This document shows, in pieces, positions 49,201-63,223 of a stretch of 64,000 bases of DNA. The stretch spans positions 232,178 to 296,177 of the forward strand of contig KN817542.1 of assembly GCA_000827495.1 (NCBI GenBank). The letters are read 5' to 3'. This stretch comes from Hypholoma sublateritium FD-334 SS-4. Lineage: Eukaryota; Basidiomycota; Agaricomycetes; Agaricales; Strophariaceae. Position numbers and translations under genes: made by a program. How positions within the stretch are numbered: the stretch's first letter is position 1; each line of letters begins with the position of its first letter. The notes under the pieces were generated by a model, which saw nothing but the letters and a program-made list of their open reading frames with translations, searched no databases and was not told the DNA's origin.

Positions 49201-50102
49201 CTGCACAACACATTGCGCAAAATCCGTCGCTGGCGAGCCATATGCGTACGCCGTCGGATATTTCCAATATCAATGCCGCTCCTATAGCCCCGACTCCTGC
49301 TGTCACAGCTCCACCGCCACCGCCTCCTGTGAAGGCCCCGACTCCTGTTGCGGCTGTTGCACCGCCCCCACCACCACCTGTTGTTACTCAGGTCTCCTCT
49401 GCATCACCACTGGTACCTCCGCCTCCGCCTCCTGTCTTACAGAAAGCGAAGACGCCGCCCCCACCACCCCCTGTATTGGCCACTCCGCCCCCGCCGCCTC
49501 CTTTGGGAGCAGGCCTGGTGCGACCCGCGTTCAAAGAGCCACCCCCGGAATTTGATAACCTTCCTCCGAGGCCCTCCTTCAAAGAGCCGCCACCTGAACT
49601 GGATGATCTGCCCCCACGCCCAGCCTTCGCCGACCCTCCTGCGGAGGACTCGGACATGGCGGCGCCGCAGCCCATCACGACGCACGTCATCCCACCGACG
49701 CCCCAGAAGGCGCCAGCTAGCGGTGCATCCCCGCCCGCAACCGCGACGTCGCGCACCCCATCTCCAAAGGTAAATGCGGAGGACATCGTGCTCGGCTCGG
49801 GGCGCGCATCGATCTCGCGCACGGGCTCCGCACAGGCTGCGGCGATGCGTGGGCCGCGGCTCGCGCGCGGGAACCGCACGTCGCAGGGCGGCGGGAGCGT
49901 GCAGAACCTCGTGCAGAACCTGAACAGGAACAGCACCGGTGCGACGCCGGTGTCGCCTGGGAGCCCGAAAGTGAACGTGAATCGCCTGAGCGGGAGCCCC
50001 GTGCGGCGCCCGTCGAGCATCGTCGGCCGCTCGGCCGCGGCGTCGCTCTCGCGCCGGACAATGGCGAGCGACGCGGAAGATGACGTTGTAGACCGAAAGT
50101 GA
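46251..50102 (+). CDS. RGD2: F-BAR / DEP / RhoGAP protein (Rgd2-like)
   Basis: Predicted GTPase-activating protein for Rho/Cdc42-type GTPases at membrane sites of polarity and septation. The N-terminal FCH/F-BAR begins MAVLSLPLTFGNSFWSQDYR and continues with long charged helices (YEQARTDIGKLKNQYLNK). A DEP-type segment follows (FPLLGEYNDAFTGEEFVSWL...DAWYQFRPK), then the second half of the F-BAR, then the RhoGAP domain (RKSWIYEVPLGAVHQLRE, PVLAACVKLWMLELNPPLG, LPRVHLLVLDAIVKHLKTL, FTKLALSMGRTVLRPKVES). The C-terminus is long and Pro-rich with poly-Pro runs. Introns: 46347-46400, 46483-46507 (only 25 nt), 46562-46617, 46776-46830, 47695-47748, 48866-48919, 48977-49029. The stop is TGA at 50100-50102. 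The domain order matches yeast Rgd2; the symbol is by similarity. Confidence 0.92.
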
Positions 50103-50535
50103 CGCAATACCTCTTGAGGCTGGAGCTGGAAGCCTGGTGCTAGTTGCTCTATGTTCTGTTTTTCTTATCTAACTGTTGCTGCTGCTGCTTCTTATGGATT
50201 ATGTGATATGGACTGGCGAGGATGTTCGGGCGAGAATACCTTACTACTTATGCTTCTATGGACTGCAATATCTCTCTATTGCTATTACTATTACAACTAT
50301 GCTTACTTTTTTGGTGAAAGCACAATATCTGCTATTGATCATTCCAAGGTCCACCTGCTGTTGCTTGCTTGCTGAGTTCAGCATAGAAAAAGGCTATCTT
50401 TGTGCAAATTTAGCTGTACCCCATATTCCATCCATCGCAAAGTTTGGTAATGCATACTGCAAGCAGTGTATATGATAAGTAATCGTAAATATTGCCTACA
50501 CTGGCCCCAAACTGTTCTGTTCTGCCAAGGCCACC
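50103..50535. other. convergent intergenic region
   Basis: About 430 bp, AT-rich, between the RhoGAP and secreted protein 3' ends. It has a CTGCTG-rich patch and TATTACTATTAC-like words. No gene. Confidence 0.5.
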
Positions 50536-51345
50536 CTATCGTGAAGCCACAAAAAATTCCTCGTCGGTGCGGGCAGTCAAATTGAAAGCTTTCCCCCCAA
50601 GCTTAGCGGTCATATTCATGACTTGCTGGACGGAATTGCTCCCCGTGAGGTTGTACCAATCCCCGTCGGCTTTTCCACCGTCAGAGCAGACTGTATAAAG
50701 TAGTCGGATCTTTTCCTGGATACTGGAGAATGCCGACAGACCCTTATCGGCAGAGTCGTAGTACCCCACGGTGTAGGGGAGGATAGGGCTCTGAGCCGCG
50801 CCGCGGAGGTCGTTGCCCGAGGAAGTCGAGTCCGTCGGTATGGGTAAGGGGTATAGACCAGACACAGATGCGGTCATGGATGGTGCAGTTGTAGAAGTTT
50901 CTGTTACAGAAATTGCGGGTATGGAGGAATCGACCGGAATGGAGGTTGTTGACATGGAAATTGGGGGCGTAGAAATGGAAGTGTCAGTTGGTATGGGTGT
51001 TTCAATCGGCACCGTGCCCGACGATATCACTGGGACCGAAGTGTCTGCGGTCGTGGAAATCGATGGTACGGAAGTGTCCGTGGCGGTGGGATTGCCTGGG
51101 GCCCCAGTGGGCGTGAATGTAAAGGTGTCTACCGGTGTGGAAATCGATGGTATGGAAAATACCGTGGAATTATCAGAGGTCCCGATAAGCGTGGCAGTAG
51201 CGGTAGGCGCAGAAAGTGCTGGTATGGAGGAAGGCGAGATGGTAGTATTTGTTGCAGAAAAATTAGCGATTCTGTTTATTCCAGCGAGCGCGGAAACGTG
51301 TGTAGCGGCGAAAACTAGAGCGAGGAGTTTGAAGTTGATCAACAT
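50536..51345 (-). CDS. secreted Ser/Thr/Pro-rich protein, paralogue 1
   Basis: Single exon, about 269 aa, not named. Residues 1-20 (MLINFKLLALVFAATHVSAL) form a signal peptide with likely cleavage after VSA. Residues ~25-180 are a low-complexity Ser/Thr/Pro/Ile linker (repeats such as DTSVPSIST) expected to be heavily O-glycosylated. The last ~75 residues form a conserved unit, PYTVGYYDSADKGLSAFSS through ADGDWYNLTGSNSVQQVMN to LGGKAFNLTAR, shared with the next gene. No GPI signal is evident at the end (FFVASR). Probably extracellular or wall-associated. A TATA box lies upstream at 51436-51442. Confidence 0.85.
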   Translation of the reverse strand: MLINFKLLALVFAATHVSALAGINRIANFSATNTTISPSSIPALSAPTATATLIGTSDNSTVFSIPSISTPVDTFTFTPTGAPGNPTATDTSVPSISTTADTSVPVISSGTVPIETPIPTDTSISTPPISMSTTSIPVDSSIPAISVTETSTTAPSMTASVSGLYPLPIPTDSTSSGNDLRGAAQSPILPYTVGYYDSADKGLSAFSSIQEKIRLLYTVCSDGGKADGDWYNLTGSNSVQQVMNMTAKLGGKAFNLTARTDEEFFVASR

Positions 51346-52293
51346 CGTCTCTTTGGTTGCGAAGACTGGGAAGTGTTTGATTGAATTTATTTACTTGCGA
51401 AAGAGACGGGGAAATGAATAGGATAAAATTTGAGTCTTTATACGTTTGAATTTACCATGCAGCCCACTAAAGTCTGAGTCTGAGCTAGTGTTAATGGTGT
51501 AGAGCTTTAGCTTCAACTTTCCAGATCGTACACTGCGTCAGTTAGTTTAACAAACGACCTAGTTATTTATGAATCATGATACTGCAACCCCGCTATAAAC
51601 TAGCTTACAACTAACTATTCTACTGCTCAATTAACAGTGTCGGACTATCATTTCGCCAGTCGTCTAGTAGTTGGCAGTGGCAGTCTGGCAGGTACACTAT
51701 GACCAGATTCACAGTAGAGAGACTGGCCATGCTCTCTGACACTGATATATCTTGTAGATGATCCCGAACAGGAGGGTAATAGCCGAAAATGGTTAATTTG
51801 GCTTTCTACTCCAGCGTCAACAGATCAAGGATATAATCTATTAATAGACGAGCGCTTATTTCAGAGTAAAGTTGGTTCTGCATCTCAGCAGTCTTTTAAA
51901 CAGGGCGATGGGACATTATTTTATCTAATAAAGCCATTGAAGTATATCTGACTACAATGAGGGGGCACCCTCAATATTTTACTTGTGCCATCTTAGACTT
52001 TATTCTGCTACTAGACCCGGAGACTCCTTCCAAAGGTTTACCACTTGCACATCATATCTCATTTTCTGCCGGAAATATTCAATAAAACTCTGAAGCAATT
52101 TATTTAAGAATGTCATATAGCAGAAAATTATTTTCCTCCCTATGATATGTATACTGTCTTTTTACTGAAAATGTACTTCCATCCGGGCGCTTCTATAATT
52201 CTACAATCGACTTCAAGTTGATAGACCTGCCACTATGTTAGAAATCAGATTATAATGTGGGATATTCGTTAAAGGATACTTACTTGCGTCAAT
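51346..52293. other. intergenic between secreted paralogues
   Basis: About 950 bp, AT-rich, promoter of paralogue 1 and 3' flank of paralogue 2. No gene seen. Confidence 0.5.
51436..51442 (-). promoter_or_regulatory. TATA box of secreted paralogue 1
   Basis: TATAAAG on the minus strand about 90 nt upstream of the ATG. Confidence 0.45.
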
Positions 52294-52818
52294 TCAGTCA
52301 ACTAGGTCGAAAACGTACCCTCCCAGCTGAGTGGTGATATTCATCACTTGATACACAGAGTCGTTCCCCCAGAGAATATACCAATCTCTGTCCGCTCTCC
52401 CACCCAAAATTTCTATAATCAATCTGAGCTCGTGTTTCTGGATTTCGTTGGGAAAGGTCGACAATCCCTTGACTTTGTACGTGAAATCGGAGTAGCCGAC
52501 TGTGTACGGGAAGATATGGCCCGTCAAGGTGGGAACACCGGTGGGCTGCACCGTTGGAATGGACGTGGCTGCATCCGTAGTTGACGACATGGAAGATGCC
52601 GGAATGGAGGGTGTGGGCTGGGAGCCCGAGGAAATTGCAGGTGCAGAAATTGTCTCAGTGGAAGTTGTGGGAATAGAGCTCGGGTCGCCTGGAATGACTG
52701 AAGAGATAGATCCTGGTATGGTACTTGTCGTAGGATCGCCGTCTCTCACTCTAAATAGTGCAGCTGTATGTCCGGCAGCGAGTACAAGAGCGGCGAGGAA
52801 TCCTTTGAAGGCGAGCAT
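52294..52818 (-). CDS. secreted Ser/Thr/Pro-rich protein, paralogue 2
   Basis: Single open frame, about 174 aa. Signal peptide MLAFKGFLAALVLAAGHTAA, then a Ser/Thr/Pro linker about half as long as in paralogue 1, then the same C-terminal unit: PYTVGYSDFTYKVKGLSTF, GGRADRDWYILWGNDSVYQ, VMNITTQLGGYVFDLVD. The C-terminus ends at the unit itself; paralogue 1 has about ten more residues. Same strand, 0.95 kb away, so a local tandem duplication followed by strong divergence of the linkers. Confidence 0.83.
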   Translation of the reverse strand: MLAFKGFLAALVLAAGHTAALFRVRDGDPTTSTIPGSISSVIPGDPSSIPTTSTETISAPAISSGSQPTPSIPASSMSSTTDAATSIPTVQPTGVPTLTGHIFPYTVGYSDFTYKVKGLSTFPNEIQKHELRLIIEILGGRADRDWYILWGNDSVYQVMNITTQLGGYVFDLVD

Positions 52819-52858
52819 GCTTACTTTGGTTGGCCCGAGAAAAGTGTGAACCGGTGTG

Positions 52859-52865
52859 ATTTATA
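52859..52865 (-). promoter_or_regulatory. TATA box of secreted paralogue 2
   Basis: TATAAAT on the minus strand, about 41 nt upstream of the ATG. Confidence 0.45.
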
Positions 52866-52936
52866 GTCTAAGTCGATCTACTACACCCGGAAAAAATCGT
52901 TTCTGACTCCGAGAGAATAGGTTAGTTCAAAGATTG

Positions 52937-52959
52937 TTACTGGAATGCCATTCCAGTAA
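52937..52959. repeat. perfect 11-bp inverted repeat
   Basis: TTACTGGAATG and CATTCCAGTAA flank a single C. It lies about 120 nt upstream of secreted paralogue 2, so it could be a protein-binding site or a repeat end. Confidence 0.8.
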
Positions 52960-53504
52960 TGCCACCTTTAAGCCGGAATGGACTGAAAAATGGCTCATGC
53001 TATCAAACACCTGGGAGTAAGTAGTGACTCTATCTAGATTTTCTGACATCCTGTTGCCTGTCAGTTAATCTGAAAAAATTCTGCTAAACAATAGTGACCG
53101 TGAGGTGTTAATAATCCATACTATTGCTAAGTACTTAAGTCACTTTCAAGCTGGCACTAATTCTGGAAATAGTAGTAGCTAGATGTAGAGCCGTAATTAG
53201 ATATATCTGTAGATTTTATCTACAGTAAAATATTTGCCTTTAGTCTATGAGACTCAAGAGAGGTCACTGCTTCGTCTTGACCACGGTCAGAAGCTTCAAA
53301 AGCTTGGCGGGTCATTATTAATAGACCAAATATATAAACGTGACGGACGCGTCTCTGTCACGTGCTACGATTCTGGTTCCGCTTCATACGGTCGGGAAAA
53401 CGAGGCCGACCATTTCCAACACATTTCGCCAGTACTCCCATCTTATACTCTGCGCATCGTTTCGTTGGTCGTGTCCCAGCATATAGCTCGGCTGAGACGC
53501 AGAA

Positions 53505-55010
53505 ATGGCGACGGCCACGACATCCCTACCCCCAGTGGCCCCACCTGCAGTGACCTCGGTGGTCTCTAGCGTCAACCGCTTGACACCGTCAAGCGACCAA
53601 GTGAGTCTGCACTTCCATTAACTATCGGTAGATAGAGAGCTAAATTAGTCCGAACTGCGAACTTGGGAAACTAGGTTGTTGTGCTATACGTTGTAAGTCA
53701 TTGTGTTCCTCCTCTCTACCCTAGACCACGAAATGTAATGACATTATCTCCCTGTTCACGCAGATGGTCGCAATGGCCGTTATCATTTTCGGCTTCTGGA
53801 ACGTGCCCGTCGTGCGCAACTTCATCAATCCCCTTAAGCTGTTTGCGATTGGGTGGCATGAGCTGTGCCATATATCTGCTGTCTGTACGCGCGCGCCGCG
53901 TGTCCTCTTCGTGCTCGTGATGGAGAATACTCAACGTTTTGCCTCCCTTTTTCATCATTTAGGCTATCCTCACTGGTGGGCGCATACTTAAAATCACGAT
54001 CGATCCGCATGTCGGCGGCGCGACGATCGTGGAGGGCGGCAGCCCGTGGTTCACGCTCTCGGCGGGGTACATCGGCTCGACGTTACTTGGCGGCGTGTTT
54101 ATACTGGGCGGGTGGGACACCCTAGTGGCGAAGGTCATGAGCTTCGTACTCGGCGTGGGGCTGGTGCTTCCATTAGTACTTGTGCGGGATAAACTGTGCG
54201 TCACGATCAATGGGATGCGCCGTGGTTTTTAGCTAACGTATCGATACAGGACGATCCTGCTGACTATATGCTACGAGGCTCTGCTCATCGGGTTCTGGTT
54301 TATAGATCACGCGTATGTCCTCGATCCAGAAAATTGCTCATCGTCGCGCTAATATCGAGACAGACAAGCGCTTCGTTGGTACTGCTTATTTGTCGGCGTA
54401 ATGAAGTACGTCTCAAAGATCAATTTTCTGTATACTCGGAGGTTGACATTCTCTAAGCATCCTCTTTGTAATCTGTGAGTTCAGTCTTTCATCTAGATTA
54501 TATATAAGTGAATATTGATTTTTGTTATCAGGGGATGTGGCCGATGACAGATTCTTCCACAAAACCAACGACTCTGATGCCACGCAATTCTCGATACTAT
54601 TTCCGCGGATTAGTGCCCACGGTAGACTTACATTCAAAATCTCCTCAAATGCTGTTTTATTAACCTTGTCTTTCTTTAGTCTGGGCTGCCTTTTGGATAT
54701 TCTTCCAACTGGGCGCTCTAGCCAGTTTCTCCATCTTGGGCATCTTCGCATTCAAAGTGAGAAATCGAAAATTAACTTCATTCGTTGTGACTAACTCTGT
54801 TGGTAGCTTACAACTGACGAGATGAACACGCAAGCTGGTGTGTATTTTCCTATTTTTGAACGCCTGATACTAGATAAGTTGACCTATTTCCGCTCGAAGC
54901 TATGTTTCTTCCGACATAAGACCCCATTACCATTGGTTGTAATCTCGGAGCCCAGCATTGCTTTCCACCACTCACGAACTATACGCCTCGTCATCTACCT
55001 CAAGTCATAG
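53505..55010 (+). CDS. M50B-like membrane metallopeptidase
   Basis: Predicted multi-pass membrane protein of the peptidase M50B-like family. Start MATATTSLPPVAPPAV at 53505. After the first intron (about 53603-53724) a membrane helix (MVAMAVIIFGFWNVPVV) leads to the zinc-binding HExxH in IGWHELCHISA near 53853-53880. Next come ILTGGRILKITIDP, GSPWFTLSAGYIGSTLLGG and hydrophobic segments (VMSFVLGVGLVLPLVL, LTICYEALLIGFWFIDHA, LRWYCLFVGVMN), then IWDVADDRFFHKTNDSDAT, matching the family's conserved acidic loop (WDvxDD), and a last helix (AAFWIFFQLGALASFSILG). Several short GT-AG introns join in frame. The 3' end is uncertain: the frame after MNTQAG stays open to 55010, but the natural stop may come sooner via another intron. 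Confidence 0.88.
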
Positions 55011-55641
55011 ACATTCCCCATGCCATTTATACCACCCTTACTCGCCGATTTCATCCAGGATCTCCAGCCTGCCGCGCAGCTATACAGGATTGGTGATCTC
55101 GTATTTTCATGACTATTCCTACTTATTACGTCCTTGCTCATTGTTTTGATACCCTCATCCTTCTGACCACGCGTGTAATTGTACATACTCCTACGGCCAC
55201 TCAGATCCATGCATTTTCAAAAGCTCCTCGGCATTTGTGTATGACTTCCCATCGCAATTTGATTATTTTTTTGAAAATGATTTTTTATTTCTGGTCTTCA
55301 GCAGTTCTCCAGAACGTCATTTTATTGATTGATAATGATATGTATAGGGGGTAATGATACTAAGTTGTGCGTGTATAAGAGAGGCGAAGAATCCACGGAT
55401 ACGCCTAACGAGATGCATTTGTCCATAGATGTAGGCCGGCAATTGAAGGGGTCGTGTCTCATCAACGTCCACTGTTTGTTCAGGCCGGTCTGCTGCTTGC
55501 GTTCACGATACATAGAATGAACATGATGGTTTCGATTAAGTTGGGCATGAAGTCGTTTCAGATGTTACATTTTTTGCCGAAAGGGTCGCGTGGGGTATGT
55601 CGAGCGCGGGACAAACGTCAGCAGGCGGCTGGCGGTCAGAT
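55011..55641. other. convergent intergenic region
   Basis: About 630 bp between M50B-like (+) and FIS1 (-). AT-rich, no gene seen. Confidence 0.5.
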
Positions 55642-56339
55642 TTATTTGCGAGCTCGCCGTATGAGGCCTGCGAGGACCAGAGTCCCGAGTGCGGCGACAC
55701 CTCCGACGAGCGCCATGCCGATGTACCCGTCTAAAGCGAAACAAGGTCAGCTTTGCCAGCTTAAATCTAATGAGATACATACCCCGCGCAGCACCCCTTT
55801 CAACTAGTTGCGCAAGAGATTGTGCTTGCAAATTCGTCGGCTCTTTCTCTAGTAGAAGGGCTAGACGAGCGCCATGACGTATGTCAGCCCCGGCGGGAGC
55901 TGCGGGGCAGAGGAATCGACGCACCGTTAAACCGCTTCGCTTCCTCAAAGTTACCCATCTTGAAGTAGCCTAGCGCGAGGTAGTACAGGCATTCGCGCCG
56001 TCGTGCGGGCTCGGCGCGGTATAGCTCTATTTGCGGTGCAATGAATGTTGAGTGCACGATCTAATCTAGTTAGGAATGGTGGACGCACCCTGCAGGATCC
56101 TAACGCCTTCCACTTGGTGCTCGTGCTTTGGGCTCTTGATGAGGCCCCATGCGAAGTTGAATTTTGTCTGCGTAGTGACATGGTCTTGCGCCAGCTCCTT
56201 CTGGTACTGAAGCCGTAGCACCTGAAAGACAGCTGAAGCTTGTTGTTGAGACGGCGTCGGACAAATGGAGGCTTACCTCAAGCTCGTCGTAGTCAAGCGA
56301 CATTTCCGCGTCGGCGGCGTATGGTAGTTCTGTGGGCAT
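55642..56339 (-). CDS. FIS1: mitochondrial fission protein Fis1
   Basis: Tail-anchored mitochondrial and peroxisomal outer-membrane adaptor for dynamin-related fission. Five exons starting at ATG 56339: [40 protein letters not shown] followed by [57 protein letters not shown]; and [19 protein letters not shown] with the basic end RRARK. The TPR-like helices ([30 protein letters not shown]) and single C-terminal membrane helix with a short basic tail are diagnostic. Introns of about 50-65 nt all keep frame. About 153 aa, the usual size. It is divergently arranged with U2AF2, with 184 bp between the start codons, so the two share a compact promoter region. Confidence 0.96.
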
Positions 56340-56523
56340 GGTGGGGTAAGATAAGGAGATGTGGATTGGGAGTCAGCACTGCGCCGCAAGTAGACGCTAC
56401 TAAGAGACAGACGGCTCAAAGGCAGTTGCGGAGTTTGAACTGTCGGCTGCCCACCTTCAATTCTTGTACACGTCTTTGCGGCAGCACATCCATCTGCAAA
56501 ACCATCAGCGCCGCCATTCAACC

Positions 56524-58775
<2,252 letters not shown>

Positions 58776-60721
58776 ACGTTCTGCGTTTGTTGTGTGCTTT
58801 CAGTTCTTGTTGTCAAAGTGTTGGTGATGTGCGTGGTATGCTATGATATACATTATGGACGTTTCATGCTTTGTTGCGTGCCGCAATAAAAAAATTCCTC
58901 GTCTACTGCCCACCGCATGGTGAGCAACGCAGATAGATTGCGCACTACAACATCATTAGGTACAAGGTTTACAAACAGCGACACGCAACTTGCAAGTGGC
59001 AAGAGCCTCAATTGATATGCATGCACGAAGTGGAAAGAATATAATTGAACTACTGCAAGTGTGCCTACGATATCTAGTTGGGCCATACCGAAGCTCAGAA
59101 ATGGGACCTACCAGTACCGGTGGCGGGAAAGCATTCCATTCTTATAAAGTAGAAGACTAGAAGGAAAGGTATTAGTACTAAGCTTTGCAATCTTGAAGAA
59201 ACTTAAAAGGGCGAAGAGGATTGGAGTGACGTGTCAGATACCGTTGTAGTAAGGTTAACTCAACGAGAATGCTCGTCCGTAGACGGCAAGCCCTCGTGGT
59301 ACAGTAAAAATTGTGTCATCATTGTGACTCCAAAAGAATGCGCCTTGTACAGAAAGAAGATGAACCACATGGAAGATACTCACGTATAGGATGCTTTATG
59401 TACATGCGGCATGAACGTCAACCTGAGAAGAAAAAGTTTGGTGAGTTCGGTGTGAACGAGCAGGGCAAAAAGTGAAGGAGAAGATGGGAGGAGTCAGCTA
59501 CTGTTGTAGAATGTGACCTCAACAAACGCGCGAACTCTTTTCAGAGGCTCGTGTTTGATTCGGACAGTGTGAATATATTGTAATCATTCGTATAAGATGG
59601 GATGGAAGAGAAGAAGTGAAGGAAAAGCAAAGAAAAGCGCGGCGTGCGACGAACCATTGACAGTGCACTTGGTTAAGTGGAGCTCGGACGATATGTGCAT
59701 TCGTTATGCATGCATCTATGATTACAGTCAGTAAACTGACCCCCTTCAAAATTTGTTGCAAAGTGAAGGAAATATCAGTCCCGAAAGATGGTTAATTGAT
59801 TGGCAGCATGGTGAGGCGAACCTCCTAGCCTTCATTTCGAAAGTATCGTATGCATCATAAAATGAAGGGTATGGCGAAAAAGGGACTCGAAGGCGGCGAA
59901 AAGATGCTCACCTGGATGTGTCGCCAGAAGGCTACGGCCGGTCTGGCTCTACCTTCATGAGATATGGACGTCTTTGAGAAGAAGAGGAAAAGTTGTATAT
60001 CAGGTTCCATTGTACTCCCGGTGTAGCGCGCTATCGAGAACGCCAAACGGGTGAGCAGAGCATCAACAATGTGGGAGAGAGGAAGGAAGAGACAGAATAA
60101 AATTAAATACGAAAAAGTAGGCGTCACAGAATTGTGACGAGCGCGTGCTCTCTTGTCACATCCCGTTCAAGCCGGGCCGCCCCGGACCCCGGTCTATGGT
60201 CTCCTTTGTTCATGCCACCATTCCGACTTGATTCCGACTGATTCCGACACCTGCCAGTGTACGACCAGGCGCCGCTGATGTCCTGCAGCGTGTTTCTTGT
60301 GCCAAAGACGTAGTTACCTAAACGTCTACAAGCTTGCTGTGCGAGTATCTATGTCATGCATTTACAAGGACACTTCTTGTTCCTGTAGTTTGCCAGATAG
60401 TAAGTAACTCGAACCTTGAGGCGCGCGTGTGTGAACGGCGGTAGAAGCTTAGGTCAATGTCCGCAAATCATGAGATGACTATCATCTGAGTTCCGGCTAT
60501 CAAATTCCTAAAATACGACGATGAATTGGAACTTTGCACTTCCTGAAGCTGCAGCCAAAATCCACATTTATCCTGGCCCTGTCCAGTGCCCATTCTCTAC
60601 ACTCTCTGAAAAATCTCTCACGGCGCTCGCTGCATCGCCCAGTTGGGGATCTTTCTTCTCTTATATCTACATGACCGCAAAATCTACTAGCATCTCAGGC
60701 CCCTGTCCGTATCACCCCAGC
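58776..60721. other. long intergenic region
   Basis: About 1.9 kb between U2AF2 and the amidase. Minus-strand frames at 58853-59086, 59519-59761 and 59855-60127 are short and without family resemblance. A frame open from 60521 runs into the amidase start but lacks conservation before 60722. I see no RNA gene. Confidence 0.5.
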
Positions 60722-63223
60722 ATGTGGCCCTTCTCAGCCTCCAACGCCGCAGTCGTCGCCCAGAAGCGCGGAGAGCGCGCACGAGCCCTAGCAAACGTCC
60801 CGCAGAGCGCGTCTCCCTCGCAGGCGGTCTATCTAAAAGCTACAGGTGTGTAACGATGCCGCCGGTAGCGGGTTGCTTATTATAGGCCCCCGTCGCGCTT
60901 CTGTGCAATCTTATTGACGGCTTCTGTTGACGGGACGCGCAGCCACGGAGATCGTTGAGTACATTGGGCGCGGTGAGTGGACGGCGACGGAGGTCCTGGA
61001 CGCGTACATTGCGCGTGCAGTGTTCGCGCATGCAACGACGAACTGTCTTACGGAAGGTATGTGCGTCTGCAATGTTGTCTTCGTCGTCTTCGTGGTTGAC
61101 ATTGGGCTTTCGGCCAGTTATGTTCGGCCCCGCCCGCCAACGCGCTGCTGAGCTGGACGCCGAATTCGCGGCCACGAAGAAGCTGAGGGGCCCGCTGCAT
61201 GGTGTTCCCGTGAGTACCTTGTACTGGTGCCCAAGGACCTCACATGTATGTAGCAACTGCAGATGAGTATCAAAGACCAGTGTAGGTACCCTTCAACCAA
61301 CCGCATAGCTCTCTCTCTATCTGACGATCACAAGTCAATATCAAGGGCTACGACTCGTCAGTGGGATTCTCGCAGTGGACCAACAAGCCAGCAGCGACGA
61401 ACGCCGACGTACGTTGCCGTTACGCGCCTCCCAGACTCCACCCGGGCATTAACACGCGTCCCCACAGCTCGTCAACATCCTGCTTGCTGCGGGTGCCGTC
61501 CTGTATGTGAAGACCAACATCCCGCAGACCATGTTCGCATTTGAGTGCGCGAACCCCGTCTGGGGGCGCACGACGAACCCCTGGAATGCGAATTACACCT
61601 GCGGTGGCAGCTCCGGCGGCGAGGCCGCGCTGCTCGCGATGGACGGCTCCGCGGCGGGCATCGGCAGCGACATCGGTGGCAGCCTGCGCATCCCCGCGGC
61701 GTATTGCGGTATCTACTCGCTCAAGCCCGCGAGCGGTCGCGTGTCGTACTTCGGCGCGAAGGGTGCGCGTTCCCGTCCTGGGTTCGATGCGCTTGAGGTA
61801 TGCTAAATTTCACGGATAGGCCCTGTACCTGGGTTTGAAGGGATTGTGTCCACCGCTGGGCCCATGGGACGGTGCGTAATGCTGCCGCGGCATGTGTGCA
61901 TACCCTGATAATTTTTATTTTCCATATCTCAAGATCGGTGCAAGACCTCGAGCTCATTTCTCGCGCCATCTTTGGCTGTCCCAGCACTGACGGTCTAGTG
62001 CCACCTCTTCCTTTCCGCAACGTCACGCTTCCAAAGAAGCTTAAGTTTGGGTACTATACGTCAGGTTAGCTCTCTTTTCAAAATCGAATTTGGCCTGCCA
62101 TTCAACAGTATTCTGTCCGCAGACAACTTCATTAAGGCCTCTCCCGCTTGCAAGCGCGCAGTTTTGGAGACGGTCGAGGCTCTGCGAAGTGCGGGACACG
62201 AATGCGTGGAATTTGAGGTGCCCGATTGTGAGTCGTGTCGTAAAGCTTCCTGGGGTACATCTTTCATGAGCAACTTCCCAGCGTACATCCCCTTCAACGT
62301 CTTCGTGTCGATTAGTTCTTCGGATGGGTACGAGACCATGATGAGCCATCTAGGCCCGGACAAAAAGGTCACTGGATTCCTAAGCTTGCCAGCCCATGCG
62401 CACTCACGTTCCAGTTCTTCTAGGAAAGTGCCTTATTTTTAGTTACTCTAGGCCCAAGTGTCCCTTGTATGTTTCACCGTCAAGTTATATGGTCGACGGT
62501 GGTCACTGACGAGCTCATTGCTAGCTTTCCTTCGAAACTTTGCGTCCTGGGTTGTTGAGACCTTCTTCGGGGACAAGCTTTTCGCCAACGTTGCTCGCGC
62601 CTCGAGGAAGAAGAGCGTCGGCGAGTATTACAAATCAATTAACGCAAAGAACGAGTACAGAAAGAGATTCCATGAAGAGGTGCGTGTACATAACTGACGT
62701 TGCAAATTCAGTTTTGAAGCATGTTGACTGCAGGTTTGGGACAAGTATGAATTAGACGGCATCATCGCGCCCGTTCAAGCACTCCCCCAACTTCCGCACG
62801 GGTAAGAGACTTACACGATAATCCAACCAACGCTGACGTTTTTACGCTATCCTTTCATTTAGTGGCTGCGACAAACTTTCTCCGCTGGCAGAGGCCACCA
62901 TGCTGTACAACGTCCTGAACCTGCCTGCCGGCTGCCTCCCTGTCACACGTGTCGATCCTACTAAAGACCAGCTTACGGAGGAATGGGTCAATGGGCCCGG
63001 GCTGGGCTCACGCCTGCTCGAGGCGGGCATCTACAAGGGCAAGGCGCCGGTGTACAACCCCGAGGCGATGAAGGGCATGCCGGTGAACATCCAACTCGTT
63101 GGCAAGAAGTGGGAGGAGGAAAAAGTCCTCGCGATGATGGAAGTCGTTGACGCCGCGCTCGGCAAAGAGCGGGGTTTCGGGCCTGGCGCGTGGGATGCCC
63201 ACGCGTCGAACGGCGCACCTTGA
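60722..63223 (+). CDS. amidase (acetamidase-like, amidase-signature family)
   Basis: Hydrolyses amides to acids and ammonia; probable intracellular nitrogen scavenging. I chose ATG 60722 (MWPFSASNAAVVAQKR), which fits fungal homologues better than the open extension to 60521. The Ser-cisSer-Lys triad is present: Lys in PMSIKDQ (about 61265-61281), cis-Ser in CGGSSGGEAALLA and the nucleophile Ser in GSDIGGSLRIPAAYCG (about 61600-61710). Later parts include FEGIVSTAGPMGRSVQDLEL, SSSDGYETMMSHLGPDKK, FASWVVETFFGDK and the C-terminal core NLPAGCLPVTRVD, VNIQLVGKKWEEEKVLAM. About a dozen short introns. The joins around 62370-62530 are uncertain: the short open stretch there does not splice as cleanly as the rest. 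The stop is TGA at 63221-63223. Confidence 0.93.

Larger units (their letters stand above)
52819..53504. other. divergent intergenic region with palindrome
   Basis: About 690 bp between secreted paralogue 2 (-) and the M50B-like peptidase (+). It contains a perfect palindrome at 52937-52959. Confidence 0.5.

Noticed and set aside
49388..50107. 239-codon minus-strand frame, Gly-rich
   Set aside because: Mirror of the poly-Pro tail of the RhoGAP gene.
50813..51421. 202-codon plus-strand frame rich in Val/Met/Gly
   Set aside because: Antisense of the Ser/Thr-rich secreted protein, which has a signal peptide and a conserved unit.
60521..60721. amidase start at 60521
   Set aside because: The extension is not conserved in character and MWPFSASNAA at 60722 fits the family start; kept only as an open extension.
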